64,000 bases of DNA from NCBI RefSeq assembly GCF_000020945.1, contig NC_011295.1, forward strand, positions 248,001 through 312,000. Reading direction: 5' to 3'. The notes under the pieces are model-generated. The model did not search any database and was not told the DNA's origin. It saw nothing but the letters and a program-made list of their open reading frames with translations. The position numbers and the translations under genes are program-made. Below, piece after piece: positions 1-8,248 of this stretch. The DNA is from Coprothermobacter proteolyticus DSM 5265. Its GTDB lineage: Bacteria; Coprothermobacterota; Coprothermobacteria; Coprothermobacterales; Coprothermobacteraceae. Within the stretch, counting starts at the first letter, position 1. Every line of letters begins with the position of its first letter.

Positions 1-412
1 ATACGGACTTGAATTCTCCAAGCACCTGTTGTCTGCTGTTTGAGGGGATTTGCACCATGAAACCCTTGGGTGCGAAGGAAGCGCTGAAATGGCCCCTAGC
101 TCTTATGATTTCAAATCCAGTTCGAACATCCCAAACTCTGGCTTCCACCAAGGCTGCATATTCTCCTGAGCTATGCCCTAAGACTAGGGATGGAGATGGC
201 AGCTTTTCCATGAGGGACGCTTCTACTAGGTAAACAGCAGGCTGTACGAATTCTGTTTCTGTGAGTATTTCTTTATCTTGTTTTTCCAAAGCAGTTATTA
301 ACTTTTGGAAGCTTTCAGTAGCAATTTGCAATGCCTTCCTTGAAAGGTACTTTCCCATTTCAGGGAACTGTGCACCTTGTCCCGGGTACGCATGTGCAAT
401 CTTTGTTGCCAT
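1..412 (-). CDS. fabD: Malonyl-CoA:ACP transacylase FabD (partial, N-terminal part)
   Basis: The minus strand reads openly from an ATG at 412 to the window edge (137 codons), so only the N-terminal part is present. FabD moves malonyl groups from CoA to acyl carrier protein for fatty-acid synthesis. Visible family marks are PGQGAQ near residue 10 and GHSSGEYAAL near residue 80, whose first Ser is the expected nucleophile (usual form GHSLGE). There is no Shine-Dalgarno sequence before the ATG; a TATAAT box ends 6 nt upstream on this strand, so the mRNA may be leaderless. It is divergent from the ThiF-like gene. The family call is confident; the catalytic His lies outside the window. Confidence 0.88.
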   Translation of the reverse strand, partial: MATKIAHAYPGQGAQFPEMGKYLSRKALQIATESFQKLITALEKQDKEILTETEFVQPAVYLVEASLMEKLPSPSLVLGHSSGEYAALVEARVWDVRTGFEIIRARGHFSASFAPKGFMVQIPSNSRQQVLGEFKSV

Positions 413-424
413 AAAAATATTATA
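413..424 (-). promoter_or_regulatory. Predicted leaderless promoter of fabD
   Basis: On the minus strand TATAAT occupies 424 to 419 and the fabD ATG begins 6 nt later, at about the distance where transcription should start. No ribosome-binding site precedes the ATG. Inference: a -10 element whose transcript starts at or next to the start codon. The same arrangement recurs elsewhere in the window. Confidence 0.5.
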
Positions 425-480
425 GATCCACTAAAATGAAATAGTATGAGCATGAACTCCTCTCCTAAGGAGGACTAATT

Positions 481-1242
481 GTGAACGAACGGTATGTGGT
501 TCAGGAAAAGTTTCCCCCACTGGGGGTGGAAGGCCAGAAGCTGCTTAGAAAAAGTAGTGTTGTTTTAGTTGGCGTGGGCGGTTTAGGAACTTTTATTGCT
601 CAGTACTTAGTCAGAGCAGGCGTGGGTCGTCTTAGGTTGATTGATTTTGACGTTGTTGAGCTATCAAATCTGCAAAGACAGATTTTGTACGACGAAGGTG
701 ATGTGGGAAAGTCCAAAGCCCAATGTGCTTATACACACTTGAGACGAATTAACAGTGAGGTAATCTTGGAGCCGGTGGAAGATAAACTCACTGGCCAAAA
801 TGCTGAGAGTCTTCTTACGGGCTTTGACGTAATTATGGATGGGACGGACAATTATCAAGCACGTTTTGTAATGAACGACGTGGCCAAGAAGAATGGCATC
901 CCTTTTGCATTTGGTAGTGTTGCTGGCGCCTATGGCATGTCGAAAATGTTCCTTCCTGATGAAAAGATATGTTTGCGCGACGTAGTGGGAGACAGCCTTG
1001 ATGTTTCTAACGCACCTACAGCCGCCACAGGAGGGCTAATAAGCCCTATTTTAGGTGTGGTCACCGCTTTCATGGCTACCGAGACCATAAAAGTACTCAC
1101 AGGCGCCTTGGATAAAGTGGAAAGGAGGCTCATGGTTTTCGATCTTTGGCAAAACCAATGGAGTCAACTCTACATTGCTGAAAATCCCCAATGCGAGGTC
1201 TGTTCCGGTAAACGTTATCCAGCGTTAGAGGGCGATTTTTAG
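481..1242 (+). CDS. ThiF/MoeB/HesA-family E1-like adenylyltransferase
   Basis: This 253-residue cytosolic enzyme starts at GTG 481 behind a good AAGGAGG at 467-473. The family adenylates the C-terminal Gly of a ubiquitin-like sulfur carrier (ThiS/MoaD type). Nucleotide-binding GVGGLG is at residues 31-36, the DFDVVELSNLQRQ segment at 55-67, and DGTDN near 120. A C-terminal CxxC (Cys238, Cys241) matches half of the MoeB zinc site; the other usual CxxC is reduced to a single Cys in the DEKICLRD stretch. No ThiS/MoaD partner is visible here, so the pathway (thiamine, molybdopterin or another sulfur transfer) cannot be decided. It is followed after 9 bp by an MFS gene. Confidence 0.85.
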   Translation: MNERYVVQEKFPPLGVEGQKLLRKSSVVLVGVGGLGTFIAQYLVRAGVGRLRLIDFDVVELSNLQRQILYDEGDVGKSKAQCAYTHLRRINSEVILEPVEDKLTGQNAESLLTGFDVIMDGTDNYQARFVMNDVAKKNGIPFAFGSVAGAYGMSKMFLPDEKICLRDVVGDSLDVSNAPTAATGGLISPILGVVTAFMATETIKVLTGALDKVERRLMVFDLWQNQWSQLYIAENPQCEVCSGKRYPALEGDF

Positions 1243-1251
1243 GTAGATGGC

Positions 1252-2490
1252 ATGAAAGGAACCTACGCGAAATACTTCTTGATGAGTCTTGGTTACATGG
1301 GGATTTCGGTCATATTGAGTTTGTACGAAGCAGATGTTCCAGTGATGTTGGAAGAAACATTTAGCTTGAGCAACCTTGCTACAGGATTGGTCATAAACAT
1401 TGATGCTTTTTTCGCAGTGGCTTTCATGCCGATTGTTACGGCATATTCTGATATCGTGCGAACGAGAACTGGAAGACGATTGCCTTTTTTTCTGACAGCC
1501 ATGCCATTAATGGCTTTCTTCTTTGCTCTAAGTGCGTTGATACCGATGGTACTGGGCAGTAGTACTTGTTCACTTTTAGTGTTCATACTCATGCTAATAC
1601 TAACTAATGTTTTTCTGGGTGTAGCTAAGGGACCATTTATGGCTCTAATGTGTGACGTCACTGAACCAAGGGAACGCTCTGTTGCTTACGGGTTTCTGAA
1701 CTTTATGGGCGGTTTGGGTTCTATTTTGGTTTATTTGGGTATCGGACACATTAGCAGTTACAACAGATTTGCTGGTTTCGCTATGGCATCTGCGGTAGCT
1801 CTCCTCTGTGCCTCGGTGGTAGGTTCTTACGTAAAAGAAGTTCCTCGCGTGTCGCCTTTGGTCAATAGCGGCAGTTGGTGGCATGAGGTTCAAACGATCA
1901 TGAACCCGAAATATACTGGCCTTTGGCTGGAGTTGTTCGGTGTTTTCCTCTGGTTTATGGCAGTAAGCGGCATAGAGGTTTTTTACGTTGTATTCGTTGC
2001 TATGGAGTCAGGATTTCCTGAAGCCATCGCTGAAACGTTGGCGAAACTTAATCTTGGGATTATGTCTTCAGCTTTCGCTTTTTTTGCTGTTCCCGCGGGC
2101 TGGCTCGGAGCACGATTTGGCAGCAAGCGCGTCATGATACTTGGTCTTCTGCTTACTGGATTTGCAGTATCCGGTATCATGTCCGCTGGAAGCCCGGTAA
2201 CGTCACGAGGTTATTTCGCCATAGCGGGTGTTGGCATGGCCATGGTCGGTATTAATTCTTATCCCGCAGTTATGGACATGGCCAAACCAACACAAAATGG
2301 TACTTTTACGGCTTTCTACTTATTTGCCTCTCAAATTGCTTACCTCATATCAGCTCCATTGATAGGATTTGCATCTGACTTAGTGGGAAGTCGAAGCGTT
2401 GTTTTTGAGCTAACGCTTGTTTTTGTTTTTCTTGCTCTCGTTTTCATGGTTTTCGCAAAGACCGAAAAGATTCGTGAGGATGTCCAGTGA
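1252..2490 (+). CDS. MFS transporter, sugar-symporter-like (first tandem copy)
   Basis: A 412-residue integral membrane protein with about 12 hydrophobic segments. The loop after TM2 carries RTRTGRRLPFF, and a second loop carries GARFGSKR, both MFS signatures. The G-R-R-x-P-F form resembles SLC45-type disaccharide symporters, which suggests sugar uptake but does not fix the substrate. The ATG lies 9 bp after the ThiF-like stop with only a weak ribosome-binding site, so translation may be coupled. The next gene is a full-length paralogue with closely matching blocks throughout, so this looks like a local duplication. Confidence 0.8.
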   Translation: MKGTYAKYFLMSLGYMGISVILSLYEADVPVMLEETFSLSNLATGLVINIDAFFAVAFMPIVTAYSDIVRTRTGRRLPFFLTAMPLMAFFFALSALIPMVLGSSTCSLLVFILMLILTNVFLGVAKGPFMALMCDVTEPRERSVAYGFLNFMGGLGSILVYLGIGHISSYNRFAGFAMASAVALLCASVVGSYVKEVPRVSPLVNSGSWWHEVQTIMNPKYTGLWLELFGVFLWFMAVSGIEVFYVVFVAMESGFPEAIAETLAKLNLGIMSSAFAFFAVPAGWLGARFGSKRVMILGLLLTGFAVSGIMSAGSPVTSRGYFAIAGVGMAMVGINSYPAVMDMAKPTQNGTFTAFYLFASQIAYLISAPLIGFASDLVGSRSVVFELTLVFVFLALVFMVFAKTEKIREDVQ

Positions 2491-2663
2491 ATGCATCATT
2501 GGTAGTCGAACACCTGTTCTTTCTTATAGTGAGGTCTTTTTACTATGACACTATGTTTTTACTCAGTAAGGCTATATCCAGGTTTAGAATGGGTGAATAT
2601 AGTATTGTGCTGTTCACGTGAGGTGAAAAAGGCACGTTCAACACGGCCAGAGGAGGTAAGGGA

Positions 2664-3905
2664 ATGAAAATCGATTACAAGAAGCTTTTCCTACTGGGGT
2701 TTGGTTTTATGGGTATTTCGGTGGTATGGGCTTTGTACAATGCGGATGTGCCTGTCATACTTCAAAGTCAATTTGGTATGAGCAACTTTGCCACCGGTTG
2801 GATCATGAATATCGATAACATCTTTGCAGTTACACTCATACCCATTATAGCTGCTTATTCAGACAAAGTCAGCACCAAAATTGGAAGACGCATGCCTTTT
2901 ATCATAACTGGTATGCCGCTCATGGCTGTATTCTTTGCATTGGTTCCATGGATTCCCTTGTTTTTTGGTACATCAACGACGGGGTTGGTCATTTTCATGA
3001 TTACTGTCATCGTCATGAACATATCGGCTGCAGTGAGCAGAGGCCCTGTCATTGCACTCATGCCTGACATTGTTCCACCTGAGCAGCGTTCACCTGCTAA
3101 CGGTGTGATTAACTTTATGGGGGGTTTAGGGTCTCTGCTGGTGTATTTTGGTATTGGTCGAATAAGCAGCCAGAACCGCCCATTGGGTTTTGGTATTGCT
3201 GCTGTTATCACTCTTGTGGCAGCATTTGTTGTCTATAAGGCCATCAATGAACCACGGGATGCCATTTATTACAAGTCGCAAGCTGAAGAAACACCTTGGT
3301 GGAAGAACATTGGCTCCCTTCTGAATAAAGAACACAAGGACTTGTGGTTCATGCTTTTGGCAATTTTCCTGTGGTTCATCGCTTACAACGCAGTGGAAAC
3401 GTTCTATGTGGTCTACATGAGCTTGGAATCAGGCATGGATCCTACAGTGGCAGAAAACCTCGCTAAACTAAATCTTGGCGTCATGTCTTTGGTTTTCATG
3501 GTTTTTGCTTTACCTGCTGGATGGTTGGCAAACAAGTTTGGTAGAAAACGTGTCATGTCCTTTGGACTGGTTTTTATGCTTCTCGCGGTAACTGGCATCA
3601 TGTTTACCAGAAATGCTCTATGGTTGAACTTACTGTTTGCAATGGCAGGTGTGGGTTGGGCCATGATTAACATTAATTCGCTACCCACGGTGGTGGACAT
3701 GGGCTCTCTTGCTGAGGTTGGTACGTTTACCGGTTTGTATTACTTTTCTTCCCAAGCTGCATCAATTGTTTCTCCGCCACTTATTGGCTTTATCTCCGAT
3801 CTGGCAAAAAGTAAATACGTCATGTTCCCCTATGCATTGATTTTCTTTTTACTGTCACTTATTTGCCTTTCAAACGTGAGAAAGGGTGATATTGTTACTA
3901 AGTAG
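2664..3905 (+). CDS. MFS transporter, sugar-symporter-like (second tandem copy)
   Basis: A 413-residue paralogue of the preceding carrier with about 12 membrane segments, an STKIGRRMPFI loop after TM2 and ANKFGRKRVM in the central loop. Shared blocks include INFMGGLGS and AKLNLG. Unlike its neighbour it has a strong AGAGGAGGTAA ribosome-binding site and 173 bp of upstream non-coding DNA, so it probably has its own promoter. Substrate unknown; the family points to sugars or similar small solutes moved by proton or cation symport. Confidence 0.8.
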   Translation: MKIDYKKLFLLGFGFMGISVVWALYNADVPVILQSQFGMSNFATGWIMNIDNIFAVTLIPIIAAYSDKVSTKIGRRMPFIITGMPLMAVFFALVPWIPLFFGTSTTGLVIFMITVIVMNISAAVSRGPVIALMPDIVPPEQRSPANGVINFMGGLGSLLVYFGIGRISSQNRPLGFGIAAVITLVAAFVVYKAINEPRDAIYYKSQAEETPWWKNIGSLLNKEHKDLWFMLLAIFLWFIAYNAVETFYVVYMSLESGMDPTVAENLAKLNLGVMSLVFMVFALPAGWLANKFGRKRVMSFGLVFMLLAVTGIMFTRNALWLNLLFAMAGVGWAMININSLPTVVDMGSLAEVGTFTGLYYFSSQAASIVSPPLIGFISDLAKSKYVMFPYALIFFLLSLICLSNVRKGDIVTK

Positions 3906-4383
3906 CGTCCAAAGAAGACGTTTCAAGATTGCAGGAGGCAAAGGTTGATATCAATACTAGAGATTAAAGACTTGCGGAAGTACTTTGGTAAAACCAAGCC
4001 TGTAGATGTGATTTCATTTTCTTCCGCTGTCAGAGGCGATCTCCCTCTACAGTGTGGTAGTTGCCAATGTGATTTCTCCACGCAGATGCGAAGGTGTTTA
4101 TGATCTGCTCGCTTACTTACACATGCTTGTGGTGTTTTTGCGTTTGGTTGAATAAGTGCTTTAGCTACAGTCTTATGTGGCATGGAATCTGCTTTTCTAC
4201 GGTTTCAGTTTGGAGTCGGCGCGCTCTTTTGCCACTATTAGCTATCTCAACGACAATTGTTCGGCCGCTTGGAGATGATTTAAGTGCGGGTTAATGCATG
4301 CTTGAATACTGTAAAAATTGAATGGTTAAAAATGGTATGGAAAGGCTTTGTGAACTCTGACCAACGAATGGAGGAGTGAGTAT
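3906..4383. other. 478-bp stretch without an intact gene; holds gene relics
   Basis: Apart from the ABC-ATPase relic at its left end I find no coding region with a clear start and family match. A plus-strand frame at about 4085-4294 encodes a hydrophobic, membrane-like segment ending before a stop at 4292; it could be a decayed permease end, but that is only a guess. The stretch sits between native-looking carriers and the AT-rich island, so it may be an integration scar. Confidence 0.45.
3945..4106 (+). pseudogene. Relic of an ABC transporter ATPase N-terminus
   Basis: A TTG at 3945 follows a clear AGGAGG and opens a frame reading ILEIKDLRKYFGKTKPVDVI. That is the standard N-terminal beta-strand and A-loop region (LxKxFG...AvdgvsF) of ABC-2 type ATPases. 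After about 25 residues the similarity stops where the GEIFGLLGPNGAGKTT Walker A segment should follow, and the frame ends near 4104. No Walker A, signature or Walker B motif is present nearby. I infer that an ABC gene lost most of its body by deletion. Confidence 0.6.
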
Positions 4384-5112
4384 ATGAAAAAAGTTGTTGC
4401 CATAGGGGGAGGAGAGATTTCAAAATTTGAAACTTTGAAAATAGATGAAGAAATAGTTAAACTAACTGGTAAAGCCAATCCAAAAGCTCTTTTTATACCA
4501 ACTGCGAGCGGAGAACCTGAAGGTTACTGTGAAAGTTTTGACCTTGTCTATGGTAAAACGCTTGGATGCAAGACAGATGTTTTGTTTTTAATAAAAGATA
4601 GTTTGGATAGGACGCTAATAGAAGATAAAATCTTGTGGGCAGATTTGATTTATGTTGGCGGTGGTAACACAAAGAGGATGATGGAAATATGGAGGTCCAA
4701 AGGTGTTGACAAGATGTTGATTGATGCTTATCAGAGAGGAACGGTACTTTCAGGATTGAGTGCAGGAGCTATATGCTGGTTCAAATACGGTTTTAGTGAT
4801 TCACTAAGATTTCAGGATGTAGAAACATGGAGTTATATTAAAGTTGAGGGTTTGGGGCTTTTTGATGCCATACTATGTCCTCATCTCGACGAAGAAAATA
4901 GAAGGGAATATTTTGAAAAATTTATGATGAACTTTGATGGTACAGGAATAGGATTAGAGAATGGCTGTGCAATTGAAATCATAGAAGATACTTTTAGAAT
5001 TATTAAGTCTTTTGAAAATGCTCATGCCTATGTATTTAAAAGAAGAAGAGATAAATTGTTTGTTGAAGAGATAAAGAATGACGATTACCTTCCATTTAAT
5101 TTGCTAAGTTAG
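4384..5112 (+). CDS. Peptidase E-like serine peptidase (family S51)
   Basis: A 242-residue cytosolic protein with ATG behind GGAGGAG. Family S51 enzymes (dipeptidase E, cyanophycinase) use a Ser on a nucleophile elbow. Here that is Ser126 in GLSAGA, with the YVGGGNT segment near 90-96 and His167 in CPHLDEEN as the likely general base. Family members cleave N-terminal Asp dipeptides or similar substrates; specificity is not visible. The gene is much AT-richer than the genes to its left and opens the island that runs to about 8.2 kb, which suggests transfer from a low-GC Firmicute. Confidence 0.82.
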   Translation: MKKVVAIGGGEISKFETLKIDEEIVKLTGKANPKALFIPTASGEPEGYCESFDLVYGKTLGCKTDVLFLIKDSLDRTLIEDKILWADLIYVGGGNTKRMMEIWRSKGVDKMLIDAYQRGTVLSGLSAGAICWFKYGFSDSLRFQDVETWSYIKVEGLGLFDAILCPHLDEENRREYFEKFMMNFDGTGIGLENGCAIEIIEDTFRIIKSFENAHAYVFKRRRDKLFVEEIKNDDYLPFNLLS

Positions 5113-5119
5113 ATATTAA

Positions 5120-5193
5120 AATCAAACACCGGGGACGGTTCTTCTTGTTTGATTTTCAAACTTCAAACAAAAAGAACCGTCCCTTTGTTTGAT
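5120..5193. repeat. Long imperfect inverted repeat with GGGACGGTTCTT core
   Basis: The left arm at about 5120-5152 contains ATCAAACA, then GGGGACGGTTCTT, then TTGTTTGA. The right arm at about 5163-5193 repeats these as the reverse complement (TCAAACAA, AAGAACCGTCCC, TTTGTTTGAT). It can fold into a stem of about 30 bp with few mismatches. From general knowledge, palindromes with this GGGACGGTTCTT core are widespread REP-like elements in low-GC Firmicutes. It may also end the upstream transcript. It supports a foreign origin for the island. Confidence 0.7.
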
Positions 5194-5283
5194 TATTTTT
5201 ATTGTTTATCGATAAAAATATATTGATTTTCAATAAATTATGTGTCATAATGTGAGTAAAATAATTGAAATTGAGGTGTAGTT

Positions 5284-5760
5284 ATGAAAAAGTGGATGTT
5301 AAATTTATTAAAAATTTCTTTGGTGGTTATAGGCTTTGTAATACTTATGCTGTCTATTTTCTGGCTTCCAAGTGTAGCAAATACATTAGCTGAACAAAAT
5401 CCAGAATACGCCTATCTAAAATATCCTCTTCTATTTGGTATTTATCTTACATGCATTCCTTTTTATATAGGTGTATACAATGGCTTTGTTATTTTAAGAC
5501 TTATTGAGAAGGATAAAGCTTTTACAGAATATACCAACAAATCTCTCACTTATATATTTTACTCGTCCATTGCTATAATTTTACTTTATGTAATAGGCAT
5601 GGTATATCTCATCTTTAACAACGCCTTACATCCGAGCCTATTTTTATTAGGTGTGGGTATAATTTTTATGTCTTTTATTATAGCATCTGCGGCAGGAGTG
5701 ATTAAAGCTCTTTTAATAAAGGTTATAGAAATAAAAAACGAACATGACCTGACAATTTAG
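5284..5760 (+). CDS. DUF2975 family membrane protein
   Basis: A 158-residue protein with four hydrophobic segments (about residues 8-28, 53-75, 92-115 and 119-145). Size and topology, and the location directly before a YozG-like Xre regulator, match DUF2975 proteins, whose biochemical role is unknown. The ATG follows GAGGTGTAGTT, a usable ribosome-binding site. Codon use is strongly AT-rich like the rest of the island. The function is inferred only from the conserved pairing: probably a membrane sensor or partner of the regulator. Confidence 0.72.
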   Translation: MKKWMLNLLKISLVVIGFVILMLSIFWLPSVANTLAEQNPEYAYLKYPLLFGIYLTCIPFYIGVYNGFVILRLIEKDKAFTEYTNKSLTYIFYSSIAIILLYVIGMVYLIFNNALHPSLFLLGVGIIFMSFIIASAAGVIKALLIKVIEIKNEHDLTI

Positions 5761-5771
5761 GAGGTTGGATT

Positions 5772-5978
5772 GTGATTAGAGTTAATCTTGATGTAATGTT
5801 AGCGAAAAGAAAGATGACGCTATCAGAACTTTCAGAAAAAGTCGGCATAACGATGGCAAATTTGTCAATTTTAAAGACAGGCAAAGCCAAAGCTATTCGC
5901 TTTTCGACTTTGGATGCTATTTGTAGAGTTTTAGAGTGTCAGCCAGGAGATATATTAGAGTATGTAGAAGATGAATGA
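5772..5978 (+). CDS. Small Xre/Cro-family transcriptional regulator (YozG-like)
   Basis: A 68-residue helix-turn-helix protein almost without other sequence. Helices two and three lie around ELSEKVGITMANLSILKTGK (residues 19-38), and the end matches the YozG pattern with CRVLECQPGDIL. The GTG start at 5772 follows AGGAGGTTGG that overlaps the DUF2975 stop, so the two genes form one operon. Such regulators usually control their own operon; operator and signal are not visible. Confidence 0.85.
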   Translation: MIRVNLDVMLAKRKMTLSELSEKVGITMANLSILKTGKAKAIRFSTLDAICRVLECQPGDILEYVEDE

Positions 5979-6297
5979 AGAGCTATTTGCGTTGCCTTAT
6001 ATTGATAAGCAAAGGTGCTTGGGGACAGAAAAAAGGCTTTTGAGTAAACCCATAAGAAGTAAGTTTATTTTACTTCCTATGGGTTTTTAATTTATAGAGA
6101 AAAAAGGAGTAAAAGTTTGAAATTGAGAGTTTTTGAGAGATAAATTGGCTTAATCAATAATAACAAGCTTTTTTGCTACTTTAATAAATTTTACTGGAAA
6201 TTTAAATAATGTTATTATTAAAGCAACAAAGTTTAAAAAATTTAAATTGAAATTTATATAATTTAAAGAAGTAAAATGAAGAATAGGAGGGAGTCAA
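5979..6297. other. Non-coding AT-rich spacer
   Basis: These 319 bases hold the terminator at 6046-6088 and otherwise very AT-rich DNA with no credible gene. A short GC-richer patch at about 6014-6028 (TGCTTGGGGACAG) recalls one arm of the inverted repeat at 5120-5193 and may be a decayed second copy. The promoter for the downstream peptide/ABC operon should lie in 6100-6285, but many AT-rich matches prevent choosing one. Confidence 0.5.
6046..6088 (+). terminator. Rho-independent terminator after the DUF2975/Xre pair
   Basis: AAACCCATA and AAGTAA on the left pair with TTACTT and TATGGGTTT on the right around a short AT loop. The right arm runs straight into a T tract (GGGTTTTTAA). This is a typical intrinsic terminator 68 bp after the regulator's stop codon. 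Confidence 0.85.
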
Positions 6298-6441
6298 TTG
6301 GATTTTATAAAAAGGGGGAAAATTTTTATAGGCTGCTTGTTTATAGGTACGGGCCTAGGAATATTTTTAGGTCATTTCATGGGAGGTCTTTTCTTAGGAT
6401 TTGGAATGGGAATTGTATTAGGAGAAATTTTTGGGAGGTGA
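6298..6441 (+). CDS. 47-residue Gly-rich hydrophobic peptide upstream of ABC exporter
   Basis: A TTG at 6298 lies 5 nt after AGGAGGGAG, and the frame ends with TGA at 6439-6441. After a short basic start (LDFIKRGK) the peptide is almost entirely hydrophobic with glycine every three to four residues (GTGLGIFLG, GGLFLGFGMG), so it probably forms one or two membrane helices. It ends 4 bp before the ABC gene and its last codons contain that gene's ribosome-binding site, so the two are translationally coupled. I do not recognise a named family. It could be a small membrane subunit of the transporter or an exported peptide. Confidence 0.6.
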   Translation: MDFIKRGKIFIGCLFIGTGLGIFLGHFMGGLFLGFGMGIVLGEIFGR

Positions 6442-6445
6442 GGGT

Positions 6446-8131
6446 GTGAAAAAGTACTTTTTCAAAAATAAATTGCTTTTGACTGGGAATATAATTTTAA
6501 CTCTGGCAGAAAGTATTTTGAGCGTTATGTTAGCATTCATTTTAGCAAATTTTGTAGATGCAGCAGTAGAGTATGACATGGCACTTTTATATAAAACATG
6601 TATAATTTTTTCGCTGTATTTAATTTCTGTGTTGATTGTATGGTATTCCCTTAGGATTGTAAGAGCAAGCTATATAAGGCAAATGCTTTTTGATTTAAAA
6701 AATGACATATTTTCTAAGGTAATAAATAAAGAGATTGACCAGTTCCAGAAAGGCAACAGCGCTTCGTATATTTCCACATTAAATAACGATATAACGATAC
6801 TGGAGCAAGATTATTTTAAAAATATATTGACGATGGTAGCGCTAATATTTTCTTTTATAATTGCAACAGTTGCAATTTTTAAATTAAATTTTTTCATCGC
6901 TGTAGGAGTTTTTGTTATAAGTATTTTTCTTGTGGCTATTCCTTATCTTTTTAGAGAAAAAATAAGTAGAGCTAAAAAAGAATTTTCAGATAGTTTATCT
7001 GATTTGACTGTGCAGACAAACGACATACTATCTGGTTTTGAAGTAGTAAAAAGCTTTAATGTGGAAAAATTAGTAGAGGGACAGTATAAAAAATACAATA
7101 AAAAAGTGGAAGATAACCGATTTTTCTTTGAAAAAATGCTTGCTTTGGCAAATTCTCTGACAGAGTTCTTTGGATATTTAATGTTTTTTGCTTCACTGGG
7201 GCTCGGTGCATATCTTGTAATAAAGCGCATTTTAGAACCTGGATTGATGATAGCTGCGGTGCAGTTAATGAATAATATTGTAAATCCCATGATAGGAATT
7301 ATTGAAAGGGTAAATGCTTTGAAAGGGACAGAATCAATACAGAAAAAGATAATGGATATTATGGAAGATAAAGAACAGCAGGAAGGAGAGTTTATCTCAA
7401 AGACAGATTTTAATGACGCAATAGTTTTTGAAAATGTAAGCTTTTCTTATGGGAGGAGAGAAGAACCTACTTTAAAAAATATATCTTTTACGGTAAAGAA
7501 AGGAGAAAAATGTGCGATTATTGGTCCAAGTGGCAGTGGCAAATCAACAATAGTAAAACTTCTTTTAAAATACTATAACAATTTTGAAGGAAGAATTTTA
7601 ATTGACGGAATAGACATAAGAAATATAAAAACTGAAGATTTGTACAACAATCTAATTTCTGTGATACACCAGAACGTGTTTATGTTTGATACAAGTATTA
7701 AAAACAATATAACTCTTTTTAAGGAGTACGATGAAAAAGTTATTGAGAGGGCAATTTCCTTATCTGGGTTAAAGGAATTTATAGAGAAATTACCGGATAA
7801 AGAAAATACAGAAGTGGGAGAAAAGGGCAGTAATTTATCAGGAGGGGAAAGGCAGAGGATAAGCATTGCACGGGCATTAATCAAAGGTACACCTATATTG
7901 GTTTCAGATGAGCCTACCTCATCACTGGATAAAAAAACAGCTTTGAGCATAGAAAATTCCATTTTAAGCATAGAAGGATTGACAGCACTGGTAATAACTC
8001 ATAATACTTCTGAAGAAGTTCTTAAAAAATATGACAAGATAATTTTTGTAGAGGACGGGGAAGTAGTAAAAGTAGGGACTTTCGATGAAATTTTTACTCC
8101 AGCAAGTGTAGTTTTATCTGTAGTAGGTTAA
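6446..8131 (+). CDS. ABC exporter, fused membrane and ATPase domains (MsbA/LmrA type)
   Basis: About 561 residues from GTG 6446, chosen because GGGAGGTGAGG sits directly before it; a TTG at 6431 has no proper site. The N-terminal half has six hydrophobic segments (ABC transporter type 1). The C-terminal half has Walker A GPSGSGKST, signature LSGGERQR, Walker B ILVSDEP followed by the D-loop SSLD, and the switch His in ITHNTS. Such half-transporters dimerise and export lipids, drugs or peptides using ATP. No peptidase C39 domain is present. The coupled small peptide upstream is the only clue to cargo or partner. Base composition marks it as part of the AT-rich island. Confidence 0.88.
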   Translation: MKKYFFKNKLLLTGNIILTLAESILSVMLAFILANFVDAAVEYDMALLYKTCIIFSLYLISVLIVWYSLRIVRASYIRQMLFDLKNDIFSKVINKEIDQFQKGNSASYISTLNNDITILEQDYFKNILTMVALIFSFIIATVAIFKLNFFIAVGVFVISIFLVAIPYLFREKISRAKKEFSDSLSDLTVQTNDILSGFEVVKSFNVEKLVEGQYKKYNKKVEDNRFFFEKMLALANSLTEFFGYLMFFASLGLGAYLVIKRILEPGLMIAAVQLMNNIVNPMIGIIERVNALKGTESIQKKIMDIMEDKEQQEGEFISKTDFNDAIVFENVSFSYGRREEPTLKNISFTVKKGEKCAIIGPSGSGKSTIVKLLLKYYNNFEGRILIDGIDIRNIKTEDLYNNLISVIHQNVFMFDTSIKNNITLFKEYDEKVIERAISLSGLKEFIEKLPDKENTEVGEKGSNLSGGERQRISIARALIKGTPILVSDEPTSSLDKKTALSIENSILSIEGLTALVITHNTSEEVLKKYDKIIFVEDGEVVKVGTFDEIFTPASVVLSVVG

Positions 8132-8248
8132 TGAGTATAAACTAAAAAGAGTTGAGAATCATGGCTATTACGCATTTTTAAACTTAAAAAATCGTTTTAA
8201 TATGTAATACAATTCTTCAGATAAGGTGTATTATGGAGGTGTATAGAG

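Noticed and set aside
9-233. Plus-strand frame of 74 codons at the left edge
   Set aside because: It is the antisense of the fabD frame, which carries clear family motifs; there is no ribosome-binding site or family match on the plus strand.
3923-4183. Minus-strand 86-codon frame across the ABC relic
   Set aside because: It is antisense to a recognisable ABC ATPase start and shows no family features.
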